DNA of 64,000 nt from Rhizobium grahamii CCGE 502 (GTDB lineage Bacteria; Pseudomonadota; Alphaproteobacteria; Rhizobiales; Rhizobiaceae), in assembly GCF_000298315.2 (NCBI RefSeq), contig NZ_AEYE02000003.1, positions 1-64,000 on the forward strand. The letters run 5' to 3'. Positions within the stretch are counted from its first letter, which is position 1; the number at the start of each line of letters is the position of its first letter. Below the pieces are notes generated by a model, which was not told the DNA's origin, searched no databases, and saw only the letters and a list, made by a program, of their open reading frames with translations. Positions 8,996-17,826 of the stretch are shown in pieces. Made by a program: the position numbers and the translations under genes.

Positions 8996-9865
8996 ATGTC
9001 ACAAGTTTGGTTGATTACAGGCACCTCGCGCGGCCTCGGCAGGGCGCTTGCGGAAGCGGTGCTGGCGGCAGGGCACAAGCTGGTCGCGACCGCGCGCGAT
9101 CCATCGCAGCTAGAGGATATCAAGCAATGCTACCCCGCCAATGTCTTGACGATTCCTCTTGATGTGACCGACGAGCAATCGGCCGCATCAGCCGTGAAGG
9201 CTGCGGTGCAGACGTTCGGACGCCTCGACGTGCTCGTCAACAATGCAGGCTACGGCGACGTCGGATCGATCGAGGACACCAGCCTTGCCGATTTCCGCGC
9301 CCAGATCGAAACCAACCTGTTTGGAACAATCATCGTCACCAAGGCGGCGCTACCACTGATGCGTGAGCAGGGTTCCGGTCGCATCATCCAGTTTTCTTCC
9401 GTCGGCGGCCGCATCGGTCCTGCCGGCCGCGCGCCTTATGCGGCAGCAAAGTGGGGCGTCGAAGGTTTCTCGGAGGTGCTTTCCCGGGAAGTCGGGCCGC
9501 TCGGCATCAAGGTGACGATCATCGAGCCGGGCGGCTTCCGCACGGATTTCGCCGGTGCGTCGACCACGCTCCGCGAAGGACGCCCGGAATACGAAGACAC
9601 CGTCGGCAAGATGGCTCGCTACCAGCGCGATTACAACGGCAGGCAGCCGGGCGATCCCGCAAAGGCGGCTGCCGCGATCATCCATGTCGCCGGTGCCGCT
9701 GAACCACCGCTGCGCCTGCTGCTCGGTAGCGATGCAGTGCGCGGCGTCGAGCAGAACGATGCGGTGCGAGCCAAGGAGCATGCGGCCTGGTGCGACCTCA
9801 GTGTCTCCACCGATTTCGAGCCCGGCGCCGGTGCTGGAAAATTCCCCTGGGAAGCCGGGAAATAA
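8996..9865 (+). CDS. Short-chain dehydrogenase/reductase
   Basis: A 289-residue classical-type SDR oxidoreductase. The cofactor motif ITGTSRGLGRAL (TGxxxGxG) is at residues 7-18, NNAGYGDVG follows at about residue 82, and the active site has SS...YAAAKWGVEGFSE (Tyr-x-x-x-Lys). Arg after the Gly-rich loop and lack of an acidic residue at the end of the second strand suggest NADP. Substrate unknown. ATG 8996 has an AAGGAG site; the frame is open back to 8927 without another good start. Control by the divergent HxlR regulator is likely. Confidence 0.88.
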   Translation: MSQVWLITGTSRGLGRALAEAVLAAGHKLVATARDPSQLEDIKQCYPANVLTIPLDVTDEQSAASAVKAAVQTFGRLDVLVNNAGYGDVGSIEDTSLADFRAQIETNLFGTIIVTKAALPLMREQGSGRIIQFSSVGGRIGPAGRAPYAAAKWGVEGFSEVLSREVGPLGIKVTIIEPGGFRTDFAGASTTLREGRPEYEDTVGKMARYQRDYNGRQPGDPAKAAAAIIHVAGAAEPPLRLLLGSDAVRGVEQNDAVRAKEHAAWCDLSVSTDFEPGAGAGKFPWEAGK

Positions 9866-9878
9866 CCGGTCCCGTCAT

Positions 9879-9905
9879 CGATGCCGGAGACCATTCCCGG
9901 CATCG
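9879..9905. terminator. Hairpin between the convergent SDR and phnF genes
   Basis: A perfect 9-bp inverted repeat (CGATGCCGG and CCGGCATCG) with a 9-base loop sits between the two stop codons. There is no T-run, so it may act in both directions as a weak terminator or as an RNA-stabilising stem. Confidence 0.5.
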
Positions 9906-9912
9906 GCCAGAC

Positions 9913-10644
9913 CTAGTTCTCGATCGTGAACTGCACACGATCTGCTGCAAACCGGCTGACCGCATATTGCACGGGTACACCCTCGAGGTCGGTGTTGACA
10001 GCCTTGGTAATCAGCAGGATCGCGCCGGGCGCGAGTTCGAGCGCTGCCGTATCCGCCTCGTCGGCGTGGATGGCGGTGATCTCGGTGGTCGCGCGCACAT
10101 AGTCGGATAGTCCAAGCTCGGCAAAGGCCTTGGTGATGGATTCCGTCCGCTTGTAGGCATCGGGCATGCCGCCGAAACGCCCGGCCGGAAACCACGCCGT
10201 CGCGCAGGAGACCGGGCGGCCATCCGCCTTGCGAACCGTTTCCATGCGGATGACAGGCTCTCCCGACCGGATCTTCAGCCCGCGCGCCACCTCCGCATCC
10301 GCCTTCTCCTCGGAATAGGAGAGCAGCAGCCCGCGCATCTCGCGCGCCTGCTCGCCGATGCCTGCGGTGAACCGGGTGCGCTTGGTGATCGGAAAGTTCA
10401 GACGTTCCTTGCGCTCGATCAGCGTTCCGCGTCCCTGTACGGCGCGCACGATGCCTTCCTGGGCAAGGGCTGCAATCGCGCTTCTGACGGTATGTCTGTT
10501 GACGCCAAACTGCTGCGCCAGCGCCGTCTCCGGCGGCACCATGCCGGTCTCGTCATAGGCTCCGGCGCTGATCGCCTGGCGGATGCGATCGGCGATCTGC
10601 CGCCACAGCGCCACGCCCGTCTGTCTTTGTACCTGCCCAGCCAT
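9913..10644 (-). CDS. phnF: GntR/HutC-family regulator of phosphonate genes
   Basis: A 243-residue repressor-type protein. Residues 10-80 form the GntR winged helix (VALWRQIADRIRQAISAGAY, then the recognition region FGVNRHTVRSAIAALAQEGI and GRGTLIE). Residues 95-240 form the UTRA ligand domain (ARGLKIRSGEPVIRMETVRKADGRPVS; TEITAIHADEADTAALEL). ATG 10644 has GAGGGG seven bases upstream and is preferred to GTG 10662. It is divergent from phnG with a perfect palindrome between the two genes, the arrangement known for PhnF. It probably represses the phn operon until an unidentified phosphonate-derived ligand is bound. Confidence 0.92.
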   Translation of the reverse strand: MAGQVQRQTGVALWRQIADRIRQAISAGAYDETGMVPPETALAQQFGVNRHTVRSAIAALAQEGIVRAVQGRGTLIERKERLNFPITKRTRFTAGIGEQAREMRGLLLSYSEEKADAEVARGLKIRSGEPVIRMETVRKADGRPVSCATAWFPAGRFGGMPDAYKRTESITKAFAELGLSDYVRATTEITAIHADEADTAALELAPGAILLITKAVNTDLEGVPVQYAVSRFAADRVQFTIEN

Positions 10645-10708
10645 TTCGCCCCTCGATGTCACACGCTTGTCACGTCTGAGATTTAAGCGTAGCCATATCT
10701 TGTATAGT

Positions 10709-10726
10709 TGTCTATATCAATAGACA
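10709..10726. promoter_or_regulatory. Candidate PhnF operator
   Basis: TGTCTA TATCAA TAGACA is a perfect inverted repeat with 6-bp arms in the phnF-phnG intergenic region, 17 bp before phnG ATG. A related TGTATA lies just upstream at 10701. HutC-subfamily GntR proteins bind short AT-rich palindromes with TCTA/TAGA-like halves, so this is the obvious PhnF site. No experiment is implied. Confidence 0.6.
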
Positions 10727-10742
10727 TTTAAAGGATGTGGCG

Positions 10743-11210
10743 ATGACCCTAGCGGAAAAGAATGAGCCGGGAGCAGGGGCGCGCAAGCGCGTCGCCGATC
10801 TGCTTGCGCGCGCGGAGCGGCAGGAGCTGGTCGAGGCTTGGGAGAAGCTCGCGGAAAAGCCTGCGGCCCAGCCGGTGCGCGGACCTGAAACGGGCCTCGT
10901 CATGGTTCGGGGCCGCATGGGCGGCGGCGGTGCGCCGTTCAACCTCGGTGAGGTGACGGTTACCCGCGCCACTGTGCGCCTTGCATCCGGCACTGTCGGT
11001 CACGCCCAGGCGCTCGGCACGGATCGCGAGAAGGCCCGGCTTTCCGCCATCTTCGACGCCCTCTGGCAGGAACCGGTCACGCAATCCTTCGTCGAGCAGG
11101 CGCTTCTGCAGCCGATCGCTGCACGCGGGGCGGACGCAGATCGCCGCAAGGCCGATGAGACTGCGGCAACCCGCGTCGATTTCTTCACCATGGTTCGCGG
11201 AGACGACTGA
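10743..11210 (+). CDS. phnG: C-P lyase subunit PhnG
   Basis: A 155-residue subunit of the PhnGHIJ core. With PhnI, H and L it makes ribose 1-phosphonate 5-triphosphate from ATP and an alkylphosphonate. Family-typical segments are LVMVRGRMGGGGAPFNLGE and VTVTRATVRL, then HAQALGTDREKARLSAIFDAL. ATG 10743 is chosen because AAGGA lies seven bases before it; the in-frame GTG at 10737 would overlap that site. The stop overlaps the phnH start by one base (TGATG), so translation is coupled. Confidence 0.95.
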   Translation: MTLAEKNEPGAGARKRVADLLARAERQELVEAWEKLAEKPAAQPVRGPETGLVMVRGRMGGGGAPFNLGEVTVTRATVRLASGTVGHAQALGTDREKARLSAIFDALWQEPVTQSFVEQALLQPIAARGADADRRKADETAATRVDFFTMVRGDD

Positions 11211-11833
11211 TGAGCCTCAAGACGGAAGCCCCCAAGAATGATGCGTTGGCCGGCGGCTTTGCCGAGCCGGTCTTCCACGCCCAGAGCGTCTTCAAGCTGA
11301 TGATGGATGCGATGGCGCGTCCGGGCACGATCCAGACGGTCGCCCCCGACGCCCTGCCGCCGGCACCCCTCGGCGTTGCTGCCGGCGCGATCGCGCTGAC
11401 GCTCTGCGACCACGACACCCCGGTCTGGCTGTCGTCAGGGCTGGCGAAATCCGCCGTGCCGCAATGGCTCGGTTTCCATACCGGTGCGCCTGTCACGCCG
11501 GAGAAGGCCGAAGCCCGCTTCGCCTTCGTCGAAGCCGGAACGCCGCTGTCGTCCTTCGGTCTCTTCGCCGCAGGCACACAGGAATATCCCGACCGTTCGA
11601 CGACTCTTGTCGTCGAACTGGCGGATATCGCAGGCGGCCGTAAGCTGGCGCTGATGGGTCCCGGCATCAAGACGGTGACCGATATCACGCCGCTCGGCCT
11701 TCCCGATACCTTCCTGCGCCTCTGGACAGAGAACCGCGCCCTCTTCCCGCGCGGCATCGACATCGTGTTGACCTCTGGCAGCCGGTTCGTCTGCCTGCCG
11801 CGCACCACCAAGATCACCGCAACGGAGATGTGA
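11210..11833 (+). CDS. phnH: C-P lyase subunit PhnH
   Basis: A 207-residue PhnGHIJ core subunit. PhnH is related to PLP-dependent transferases but binds no cofactor. Recognised by FHAQSVFKLMMDAMARPGTIQ near the N-terminus, ALTLCDHDTPVWL, FGLFAAGTQEYPDRSTTLVVE, and the C-terminal GIDIVLTSGSRFVCLPRTTK. The start overlaps the phnG stop and phnI begins three bases after its own stop, both signs of a tight operon. Confidence 0.95.
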   Translation: MSLKTEAPKNDALAGGFAEPVFHAQSVFKLMMDAMARPGTIQTVAPDALPPAPLGVAAGAIALTLCDHDTPVWLSSGLAKSAVPQWLGFHTGAPVTPEKAEARFAFVEAGTPLSSFGLFAAGTQEYPDRSTTLVVELADIAGGRKLALMGPGIKTVTDITPLGLPDTFLRLWTENRALFPRGIDIVLTSGSRFVCLPRTTKITATEM

Positions 11834-11836
11834 CCC

Positions 11837-12946
11837 ATGTATGTTGCTGTCAAAGGGGGCGAGGCCGCCATTGCCAACGCCCATCGCCTGCTGGCGGATC
11901 GCCGTCGTGGCGACCGTTCGTTGCCGGCTATCGGTATCGACCAGATCGTGGCGCAACTGGCGCTGGCTGTCGATCGTGTCATGGCCGAAGCCTCGCTCTA
12001 CGATCGCACGCTTGCCGCTCTTGCCGTCCGCCAGTCGCGCGGCGACATGATCGAGGCGATCTTCCTGCTCCGCGCCTATCGCACGACGCTGCCGCGCTTC
12101 GGCTATTCGCAGCCGATCGACACCGCGAAAATGAAGATCGAGCGCCGCGTCTCCGCCACCTACAAGGATCTGCCTGGTGGCCAGCTGCTCGGCCCGACCT
12201 TCGACTATACGCATCGGCTCCTCGACCCATCGCTCCTGACCGACGAGGCCGTTGAGGATCCGGCGCTTCGCGATGCAGAATCCGGCCGCGTCATGCGCGT
12301 TTCGGAAATCCTCGCGCAGGAAGGCCTGATCGAGGGTGATGGCGAAATGCCCGAAGATCACGAGGTCGGCGACCTGACGCGCGAGCCGATGGAGTTCCCG
12401 ATGACCCGCGATCTTCGCCTGCAGGCGCTGGCGCGCGGCGACGAAGGCTTCCTCCTGGCGCTCGGCTATTCGACCCAGCGCGGCTATGGCCGCAACCATC
12501 CCTTCACCGGCGAAATTCGCATCGGTGAGGTCGAGGTCGAATTCGATGTTCCCGAGCTCGGCTTCGCTGTCTCGCTTGGGCTCATCCAGGTCACCGAATG
12601 CCAGATGGTCAACCAGTTCAAGGGTTCGTCCAAGGCGCCGCCGCAGTTCACCCGCGGCTACGGTCTGGTGTTCGGCCAGAGCGAACGCAAGGCGATGTCC
12701 ATGTCGCTCGTCGACCGTGCACTGCGCGCCGAAGAGCTCGGCGAGGACATCACCGCCCCGGCGCAGGACGAGGAATTCGTCATCTCGCATGCCGACAACG
12801 TGCAGTCGACCGGCTTCGTCGAGCATCTGAAGCTGCCGCATTACGTCGACTTCCAGGCCGAACTCGACCTGGTCCGCCGTATGCGCAACGAGTTCGAAGC
12901 CAACCGCATCGGCGGCGACGATACCATCAAGGAGGCTGCGGAATGA
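11837..12946 (+). CDS. phnI: C-P lyase subunit PhnI (nucleosidase)
   Basis: A 369-residue core subunit that attaches the phosphonate to the ribose of ATP with release of adenine, working with PhnG, H and L. Matches the family through MYVAVKGGEAAIANAH at the start, RQSRGDMIEAIFLLRAYRTTLPRFGYS, FSEILAQEGL-type sequence (VSEILAQEGLIEGD), ALARGDEGFLLALGYSTQRGYGRNHPF and SHADNVQSTGFVEHLKLPHYVDFQAELDLVRR in part. The stop overlaps phnJ by four bases (ATGA). Confidence 0.96.
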   Translation: MYVAVKGGEAAIANAHRLLADRRRGDRSLPAIGIDQIVAQLALAVDRVMAEASLYDRTLAALAVRQSRGDMIEAIFLLRAYRTTLPRFGYSQPIDTAKMKIERRVSATYKDLPGGQLLGPTFDYTHRLLDPSLLTDEAVEDPALRDAESGRVMRVSEILAQEGLIEGDGEMPEDHEVGDLTREPMEFPMTRDLRLQALARGDEGFLLALGYSTQRGYGRNHPFTGEIRIGEVEVEFDVPELGFAVSLGLIQVTECQMVNQFKGSSKAPPQFTRGYGLVFGQSERKAMSMSLVDRALRAEELGEDITAPAQDEEFVISHADNVQSTGFVEHLKLPHYVDFQAELDLVRRMRNEFEANRIGGDDTIKEAAE

Positions 12947-13824
12947 CCGATCTGGCCACGTACAACTTCGCCTATCTGGACGAACAGACCAAGCGCATGA
13001 TCCGCCGCGCTATCCTGAAGGCGATCGCCATCCCCGGCTATCAGGTGCCTTTCGCTTCCCGCGAAATGCCGATGCCTTACGGCTGGGGCACCGGTGGCGT
13101 GCAGGTCACGGCCTCGATCATTGGCCCCGATGATGTTCTCAAGGTGATCGACCAGGGCGCCGACGACACCACCAACGCGGTCTCGATCCGCGCCTTCTTC
13201 CAGAAGGTCGCCAATGTCGCGGTGACCACGCACACCAAGGATGCAACGATCATCCAGACCCGACACCGCATCCCGGAAGAAAAGCTCGGGACCAACCAGG
13301 TGCTGGTCTACCAGGTGCCGATCCCCGAGCCGCTCCGCTTCCTGGAGCCACGCGAGACCGAAACCCGCAAGATGCACGCGCTTGAGGAATACGGCCTCAT
13401 GCATGTGAAGCTATACGAGGACATCGCGCACAACGGCCGCATCTCCAAGACCTACGCATATCCGGTCAAGGTCGCCGGCCGCTACGTCATGGACCCGTCG
13501 CCGACGCCGAAGTTCGACAATCCGAAAATGCACATGTCGGATGCGCTGCAGCTCTTCGGGGCAGGGCGCGAGAAGCGCATCTATGCCGTTCCGCCCTATA
13601 CCGACGTCGTCAGCCTCGATTTCGATGACTACCCCTTCGAGATCCAGCGCTTTGGCAAGCCGTGCGCGCTCTGCGGCGCCGAAGAGGTCTATCTCGACGA
13701 AGTCATCCTAGACGATAAGGGCGGGCGCATGTTCGTCTGCTCCGACACCGACCATTGCGAAGACCGCCGCGCTCACGGGCATGCTGGCGAGATGTTGGCA
13801 CCCAATCAGGAGGCCGCCGAATGA
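12943..13824 (+). CDS. phnJ: Carbon-phosphorus lyase, radical SAM catalytic subunit PhnJ
   Basis: A 293-residue enzyme that cleaves the C-P bond of ribosyl phosphonate, releasing the alkane (methane from methylphosphonate) and ribosyl 1,2-cyclic phosphate. The unusual cysteine set is intact at C241, C244 and C266 (iron-sulphur ligands, CALC...C) and C272 (the catalytic thiyl cysteine), matching the numbering I recall for E. coli PhnJ. Also seen are YNFAYLDEQTKRMIRRAILKA and MPYGWGTGGVQ. ATG 12943 overlaps the phnI stop; a longer open frame upstream is read-through of phnI in another frame. The stop overlaps phnK. Confidence 0.97.
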   Translation: MTDLATYNFAYLDEQTKRMIRRAILKAIAIPGYQVPFASREMPMPYGWGTGGVQVTASIIGPDDVLKVIDQGADDTTNAVSIRAFFQKVANVAVTTHTKDATIIQTRHRIPEEKLGTNQVLVYQVPIPEPLRFLEPRETETRKMHALEEYGLMHVKLYEDIAHNGRISKTYAYPVKVAGRYVMDPSPTPKFDNPKMHMSDALQLFGAGREKRIYAVPPYTDVVSLDFDDYPFEIQRFGKPCALCGAEEVYLDEVILDDKGGRMFVCSDTDHCEDRRAHGHAGEMLAPNQEAAE

Positions 13825-14597
13825 GCGACACCCCGCTTCTCAAAGTCAATGACGTCTCGAAGTTCTATGGCAACCGCATCGGCTGCCGCAATGTCTCCTT
13901 CGAGCTCTGGCCCGGCGAAGTGCTCGCCATCGTCGGTGAATCCGGCTCAGGCAAGACGACGCTGCTCAACTGCATCTCGACGCGCCTGATGCCGACGACA
14001 GGCAGCGTCGAATACCACATGCGCGATGGCGCCTATCGCGACCTTTACCGCATGAACGAGGCCGAGCGCCGCTTCCTGATGCGCACCGACTGGGGCTTCG
14101 TGCATCAGAATCCGGCTGACGGTCTGCGTATGACGGTGTCGGCCGGCGCCAATGTCGGCGAACGCCTGATGGCGATCGGCGACCGTCACTATGGCAACAT
14201 CCGCTCCACCGCCATCGACTGGCTGCAGCGCGTCGAGATCGACGAAGGCCGCATCGACGACCAGCCGCGCGCCTTCTCCGGCGGCATGCGCCAGCGTCTG
14301 CAGATCGCCCGCAATCTGGTGACCGGCCCGCGTCTGGTGTTCATGGACGAGCCGACCGGCGGCCTCGACGTGTCGGTACAGGCTCGCCTGCTCGATCTCG
14401 TTCGCGGTCTCGTCAACGATCTTGGCCTCGCCGCCATCGTCGTCACCCACGACCTCGCTGTCGCCCGCCTGCTGTCGCACCGCATGATGGTGATGAAGGA
14501 TGGCAACGTCATCGAGCACGGGTTGACCGATCGCGTCCTCGACGATCCGCGCGAGCCGTACACGCAGCTCCTCGTTTCCTCCATTCTGCAGGTCTGA
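13821..14597 (+). CDS. phnK: C-P lyase ATP-binding subunit PhnK
   Basis: A 258-residue ABC-type ATPase that docks on PhnJ rather than on a membrane permease. Walker A IVGESGSGKTT, signature FSGGMRQRLQIARNL and Walker B LVFMDEPTGGLDVSVQ are present; GCRNVSFELWPGEVLAI and HQNPADGLRM mark it as PhnK rather than a dipeptide-transporter ATPase. ATG 13821 overlaps the phnJ stop (ATGA). A 63-bp gap with an imperfect hairpin separates it from phnL. Confidence 0.95.
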   Translation: MSDTPLLKVNDVSKFYGNRIGCRNVSFELWPGEVLAIVGESGSGKTTLLNCISTRLMPTTGSVEYHMRDGAYRDLYRMNEAERRFLMRTDWGFVHQNPADGLRMTVSAGANVGERLMAIGDRHYGNIRSTAIDWLQRVEIDEGRIDDQPRAFSGGMRQRLQIARNLVTGPRLVFMDEPTGGLDVSVQARLLDLVRGLVNDLGLAAIVVTHDLAVARLLSHRMMVMKDGNVIEHGLTDRVLDDPREPYTQLLVSSILQV

Positions 14598-14660
14598 TCG
14601 CGATCAGCCAAGGAATCCGGCTACCGGGTTTCTTGGCAAGCGAAACTAAGGAAAGAAATC

Positions 14661-15371
14661 ATGGCAACGCCACTCGTTGTTTCCGAAGTCGTCAAGAGCT
14701 TCACCATGCACCTGCGCGACGGCATCAAGCTGCCGGTCGTTTCGGATGTATCCTTTTCCGTGGCTTCAGGGGAATGCGTCGTGCTCGGCGGCCCGTCGGG
14801 TATCGGCAAGAGTTCGCTCCTGAAGATGATCTACGGCAACTATGCCGTCGACAGCGGCCAGATCCTCATCAAGCATCACGACAAGATCGTCGATCTGGCA
14901 ACGGCGGACCCGCGCACGGTGATCGACGTGCGCCGTCATACGCTCGGCTATGTCAGCCAGTTCCTGCGCACGGTGCCGCGTGTCGCGGCTATCGACGTGG
15001 TGGCCGAGCCGCTGGTCGCCCGCGGCGAAAAGGCGGAAACGGCGCGCGAGAAGGCGGCAAGCCTCCTCTCGAAGCTGAACCTGCCGGAAGCGCTGTGGCA
15101 GCTTCCGCCCGCCACCTTCTCCGGTGGCGAGCAGCAGCGCGTCAACATCGCCCGCGGCTTCATCACCGAGCACACCGTCCTGCTGCTTGACGAGCCGACC
15201 GCCTCGCTCGACGCCAGGAACCGCGCCGTCGTCGTCGGCATGATCGAGGAGAAAAAGAAGGCTGGCATCGCCCTTCTCGGCATCTTCCACGATGAGGAAG
15301 TGCGCGAGGCCGTTGCCGACCGCATTCTCGACGTCCAGAAGTTCTCGCCGCGAAAGGCAATCGCAGCATGA
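14661..15371 (+). CDS. phnL: C-P lyase ATP-binding subunit PhnL
   Basis: A 236-residue ABC-family ATPase required together with PhnGHI for phosphonate activation. Shows [20 protein letters not shown] (Walker A), the family-specific [17 protein letters not shown], signature [15 protein letters not shown] and Walker [16 protein letters not shown]. An AAGGAAAGAAATC ribosome-site region precedes ATG 14661. The stop overlaps the following acyltransferase gene by four bases, coupling the two. Confidence 0.95.
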   Translation: MATPLVVSEVVKSFTMHLRDGIKLPVVSDVSFSVASGECVVLGGPSGIGKSSLLKMIYGNYAVDSGQILIKHHDKIVDLATADPRTVIDVRRHTLGYVSQFLRTVPRVAAIDVVAEPLVARGEKAETAREKAASLLSKLNLPEALWQLPPATFSGGEQQRVNIARGFITEHTVLLLDEPTASLDARNRAVVVGMIEEKKKAGIALLGIFHDEEVREAVADRILDVQKFSPRKAIAA

Positions 15372-15985
15372 GCCGCAAGATCGGCCTCGAGCCCTATTTC
15401 CATGAAACTGCATCCGTGAAGAACGCCACCTTCGGGCGCTTCACGGAGGTCTCGGAGCGTTGCCGCATCGAGGAGGTCGAATTCGGCGACTACTCCTATG
15501 TCATGCAGGACGGCGCCATCTGGTGCGCGACAATAGGCAAGTTCGTCAACATCGCCGCCTCGGTGCGCATCAACGCCACCAACCACCCGACCTGGCGCGC
15601 AACGCTGCATCACTTCACCTATCGCGCCGCCGATTATTGGCCGGATGCCGACATGGAGACCGACTTTTTTGAATGGCGCCGCTCCAACCGTGTCGTCATC
15701 GGCCATGACGTCTGGATCGGCCACGGCGTCACCATCCTGCCCGGCGTCACGGTCGGCAACGGAGCGGTCATCGGTGCCGGCGCCGTGGTCTCGAAAGATG
15801 TCGCTCCCTACACCATCGTCGGCGGCGTCCCCGCCAAGCTGATCCGCGAACGCTTCCCGAAGGAAATCGGCGAACGCATGGACAAGCTCGCCTGGTGGGA
15901 CTGGGAGCACGACCGGTTGCGCGTCGCCCTGGCCGATTTCCGCGCGCTGAGCGCTGAAGATTTCCTCGCCCGCTACGAAGCATGA
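15368..15985 (+). CDS. Phosphonate-operon hexapeptide-repeat acyltransferase
   Basis: A 205-residue left-handed beta-helix protein of the chloramphenicol/xenobiotic acetyltransferase type. Hexapeptide repeats are visible in [20 protein letters not shown] and again in [51 protein letters not shown] in part; the loop holding the His of the active site is in NATNHPTW. This kind of gene repeatedly accompanies phn operons. It may replace PhnO, which N-acetylates aminoalkylphosphonates, but the substrate is not established. ATG 15368 overlaps the phnL stop. A perfect palindrome follows the gene. Confidence 0.88.
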   Translation: MSRKIGLEPYFHETASVKNATFGRFTEVSERCRIEEVEFGDYSYVMQDGAIWCATIGKFVNIAASVRINATNHPTWRATLHHFTYRAADYWPDADMETDFFEWRRSNRVVIGHDVWIGHGVTILPGVTVGNGAVIGAGAVVSKDVAPYTIVGGVPAKLIRERFPKEIGERMDKLAWWDWEHDRLRVALADFRALSAEDFLARYEA

Positions 15986-16339
15986 TCGGGCGCCCCGGAC
16001 CGGGGCGCTCATCCCGCCCGGAGCTTGGTCATCCAAAATCGGCCGGCCGACCGCCGTTACTCGAGGCTCGCCCGGGCGCTTAAAACTTGCAGCCGACGAA
16101 GCATCGGCGCACCCCATTGTCACAATAATCGCGTCTGTCTCTGCTAGGAAAGAACAGGAGAAGACCCCTGTTTGCCGCAAGGATAACCACGCGTCTTGGC
16201 CGTGGATGAGCTTGCGCGAATGCCAATTCTTGTAAGAATCGGAAACACATTGTGACTAAGTCTTTACAAAAGCTAACCTTTTCCGGCTTGTCTGATAAAC
16301 GCACTTCATGGATATTAGGCTGATCTTGAGGAAGTCATC
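15986..16339. other. Intergenic stretch after the phnG-L operon
   Basis: Holds a perfect 9-bp palindrome, GCGCCCCGG A CCGGGGCGC (15990-16008), probably the operon's 3' hairpin although it lacks a T-run. The remainder falls in GC towards 16340 and looks like a promoter region; TTTACA-type hexamers near 16263 are possible, but no convincing -35/-10 pair was found. No gene is seen. Confidence 0.6.
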
Positions 16340-16741
16340 ATGATCAGAATGATTGAAGATCCGGCGGAATTGGCCGGCGAAGATATCACTGGCAAATATA
16401 TTCTGCGCAAGCTGAACTATCATTGGTTCGCTTACGGCAAGGCTGCGATCGTGACGGCCTGCAAGGGCACGATCCTGCAGCTTGACCGTGAGGAAACGGT
16501 CTATTCCGAACAGTGGGGTCGCCGCGCCTACACGGGAACGGGCAAGCGCTATCCGGGCGGTATCTGTCCGATATCGGCGGTCGCCTGTGTCTGTGATACG
16601 CCGGACGACGTAAATGCCGTTATCCAGCTCGATGTCGATGCGCAGGAAGAGTTCTATCGGTTGATCGCCAAGACGGAAGCCAGGGTTCGCGCTCTTGCAT
16701 CTTCGTCAGAGAATACGGTGTTTTTGGCTGCTGCCGAATAG
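16340..16741 (+). CDS. Conserved-looking protein of unknown function
   Basis: 133 residues, cytoplasmic, no membrane segment, signal peptide or recognised motif. It contains ILRKLNYHWFAYGKAAIVTA, an aromatic Tyr-rich centre (TVYSEQWGRRAYTGTGKRY), and a Cys cluster GGICPISAVACVCDTPDD that might bind metal or be structural. The C-terminus is an amphipathic helix (FYRLIAKTEARVRAL). The start ATG has GAGGAAG before it. With the two next genes it interrupts the phosphonate cluster; nothing ties it to that pathway. Confidence 0.65.
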   Translation: MIRMIEDPAELAGEDITGKYILRKLNYHWFAYGKAAIVTACKGTILQLDREETVYSEQWGRRAYTGTGKRYPGGICPISAVACVCDTPDDVNAVIQLDVDAQEEFYRLIAKTEARVRALASSSENTVFLAAAE

Positions 16742-16819
16742 GTCTGGCGTTCCGGATGGCTCGGTGTAAGACCGAGCCGCCGCGGTCCGTCCCTCGCGGA
16801 TGGATGTCACAAGGCGCAA

Positions 16820-17350
16820 ATGACCGATCACACTGACGCTATCCTCCTCCCTGAAAATATCGCTGCCGGGCAGTATCTCCACGTTTTCGCCGACGGTTGC
16901 TACGAACCCGTATCAGGGGAGGGCGGCTGGGCCTTCGTGGTGTATCGCGACGATGCGGAGGTCGCCTCCGGTTCTGGCGGCGTCAAGGATACCGCCAACA
17001 ATACGACGGAACTGATCGCGCTGCTCGAAGCGGTGACCTGGATCAACAGCAACGCCACGGGCGAGGCTGCCGTCGTCTGGTCCGATTCTGCTTACGCCGT
17101 CAGAGGCTGCAATCAGTGGCGCCACATCTGGAAAAACAACAGCTGGAAGAAGATAAGCGCCAACGCGAAGATCCGCAGCCGCACGATCGCAAACCCGGAT
17201 CTCTGGAAAGCGATAGATGGCCAGCTGTCTCGCAATCGCTTGCTGACCATCGCCTGGTGCAAGGGCCACTCGGGCCTTGCCGGCAACGAGCACGCGGATG
17301 AGCTCGCCGAGCGCGGCCGCCGGTCGCTGCGTGGCAAAGGGATCCGATGA
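16820..17350 (+). CDS. RNase H-family ribonuclease
   Basis: A 176-residue RNase HI-type enzyme that cuts the RNA strand of RNA-DNA hybrids. The complete catalytic set is present: D25 (FADGC), E64 (TTELIALLEA), D89 (WSDSAYAV), H150 (WCKGHSG) and D160 (NEHADELA). WAFVVYRDD replaces the usual GxGxW strand region. This may be a second RNase H besides a housekeeping rnhA elsewhere, since it carries about 18 extra N-terminal residues and a variable centre. It stands between the two halves of the phn cluster with 78 bp before it and no obvious partner. Confidence 0.88.
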   Translation: MTDHTDAILLPENIAAGQYLHVFADGCYEPVSGEGGWAFVVYRDDAEVASGSGGVKDTANNTTELIALLEAVTWINSNATGEAAVVWSDSAYAVRGCNQWRHIWKNNSWKKISANAKIRSRTIANPDLWKAIDGQLSRNRLLTIAWCKGHSGLAGNEHADELAERGRRSLRGKGIR

Positions 17351-17444
17351 ACGGTTGACCCAAGTCGGCCCACGCGCGGCTGTGCCGGTTCCCGACAGAC
17401 GCTGCCGGCACGTAACCTTGCCGCAATCAACTCTTGGCTTCGCC

Positions 17445-17657
17445 TCACGCCCACGGGTTCTTCGCCAGTTGCCATTCACCGGTCTCGTCAGGTTCGACGC
17501 GCTTGTTGCCGCGGTAGAAGATCGGCAGTCCGGTCTTCTTGTCCATGGAAAAGCGGCTGGGTGTGAACTTCTCGTCCTCGTGTCCGCGGATGGCGAGAGC
17601 GAGGGCCTCTTTGAACTTCCCGTCTTTGCACAGGCTTTTGAAGAGTGTCTGATCCAT
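17445..17657 (-). CDS. Small conserved-type protein of unknown function
   Basis: 70 residues, highly charged, no membrane segment. The N-terminal half is helical (LFKSLCKDGKFKEALALAIRG) and the C-terminal half is Pro/Arg/Lys-rich, ending in ETGEWQLAKNPWA. ATG 17657 is preceded by GTGGAGC at suitable spacing, which together with natural codon use makes it a real small gene. It converges on the RNase H gene. No function can be named. Confidence 0.6.
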   Translation of the reverse strand: MDQTLFKSLCKDGKFKEALALAIRGHEDEKFTPSRFSMDKKTGLPIFYRGNKRVEPDETGEWQLAKNPWA

Positions 17658-17826
17658 CGCTTTGCTCCACTATCGTCGGGTCCCGGATTGCCTGCCATCG
17701 ACTGGCGGTCCGGTCAACAGTCAATGGCGACAGGCCGGGGATCGCGAGGCGAGACGCCGACCGCACGCTCATATCTCAGGCAAACCGGCCGTGTTCGTTA
17801 TCCCCCGAAACTCGATTATGACAGTC

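Noticed and set aside
16080-16304. 74-codon minus-strand frame before the unknown 133-residue gene
   Set aside because: No ribosome site, composition of non-coding DNA, and it occupies the likely promoter region.
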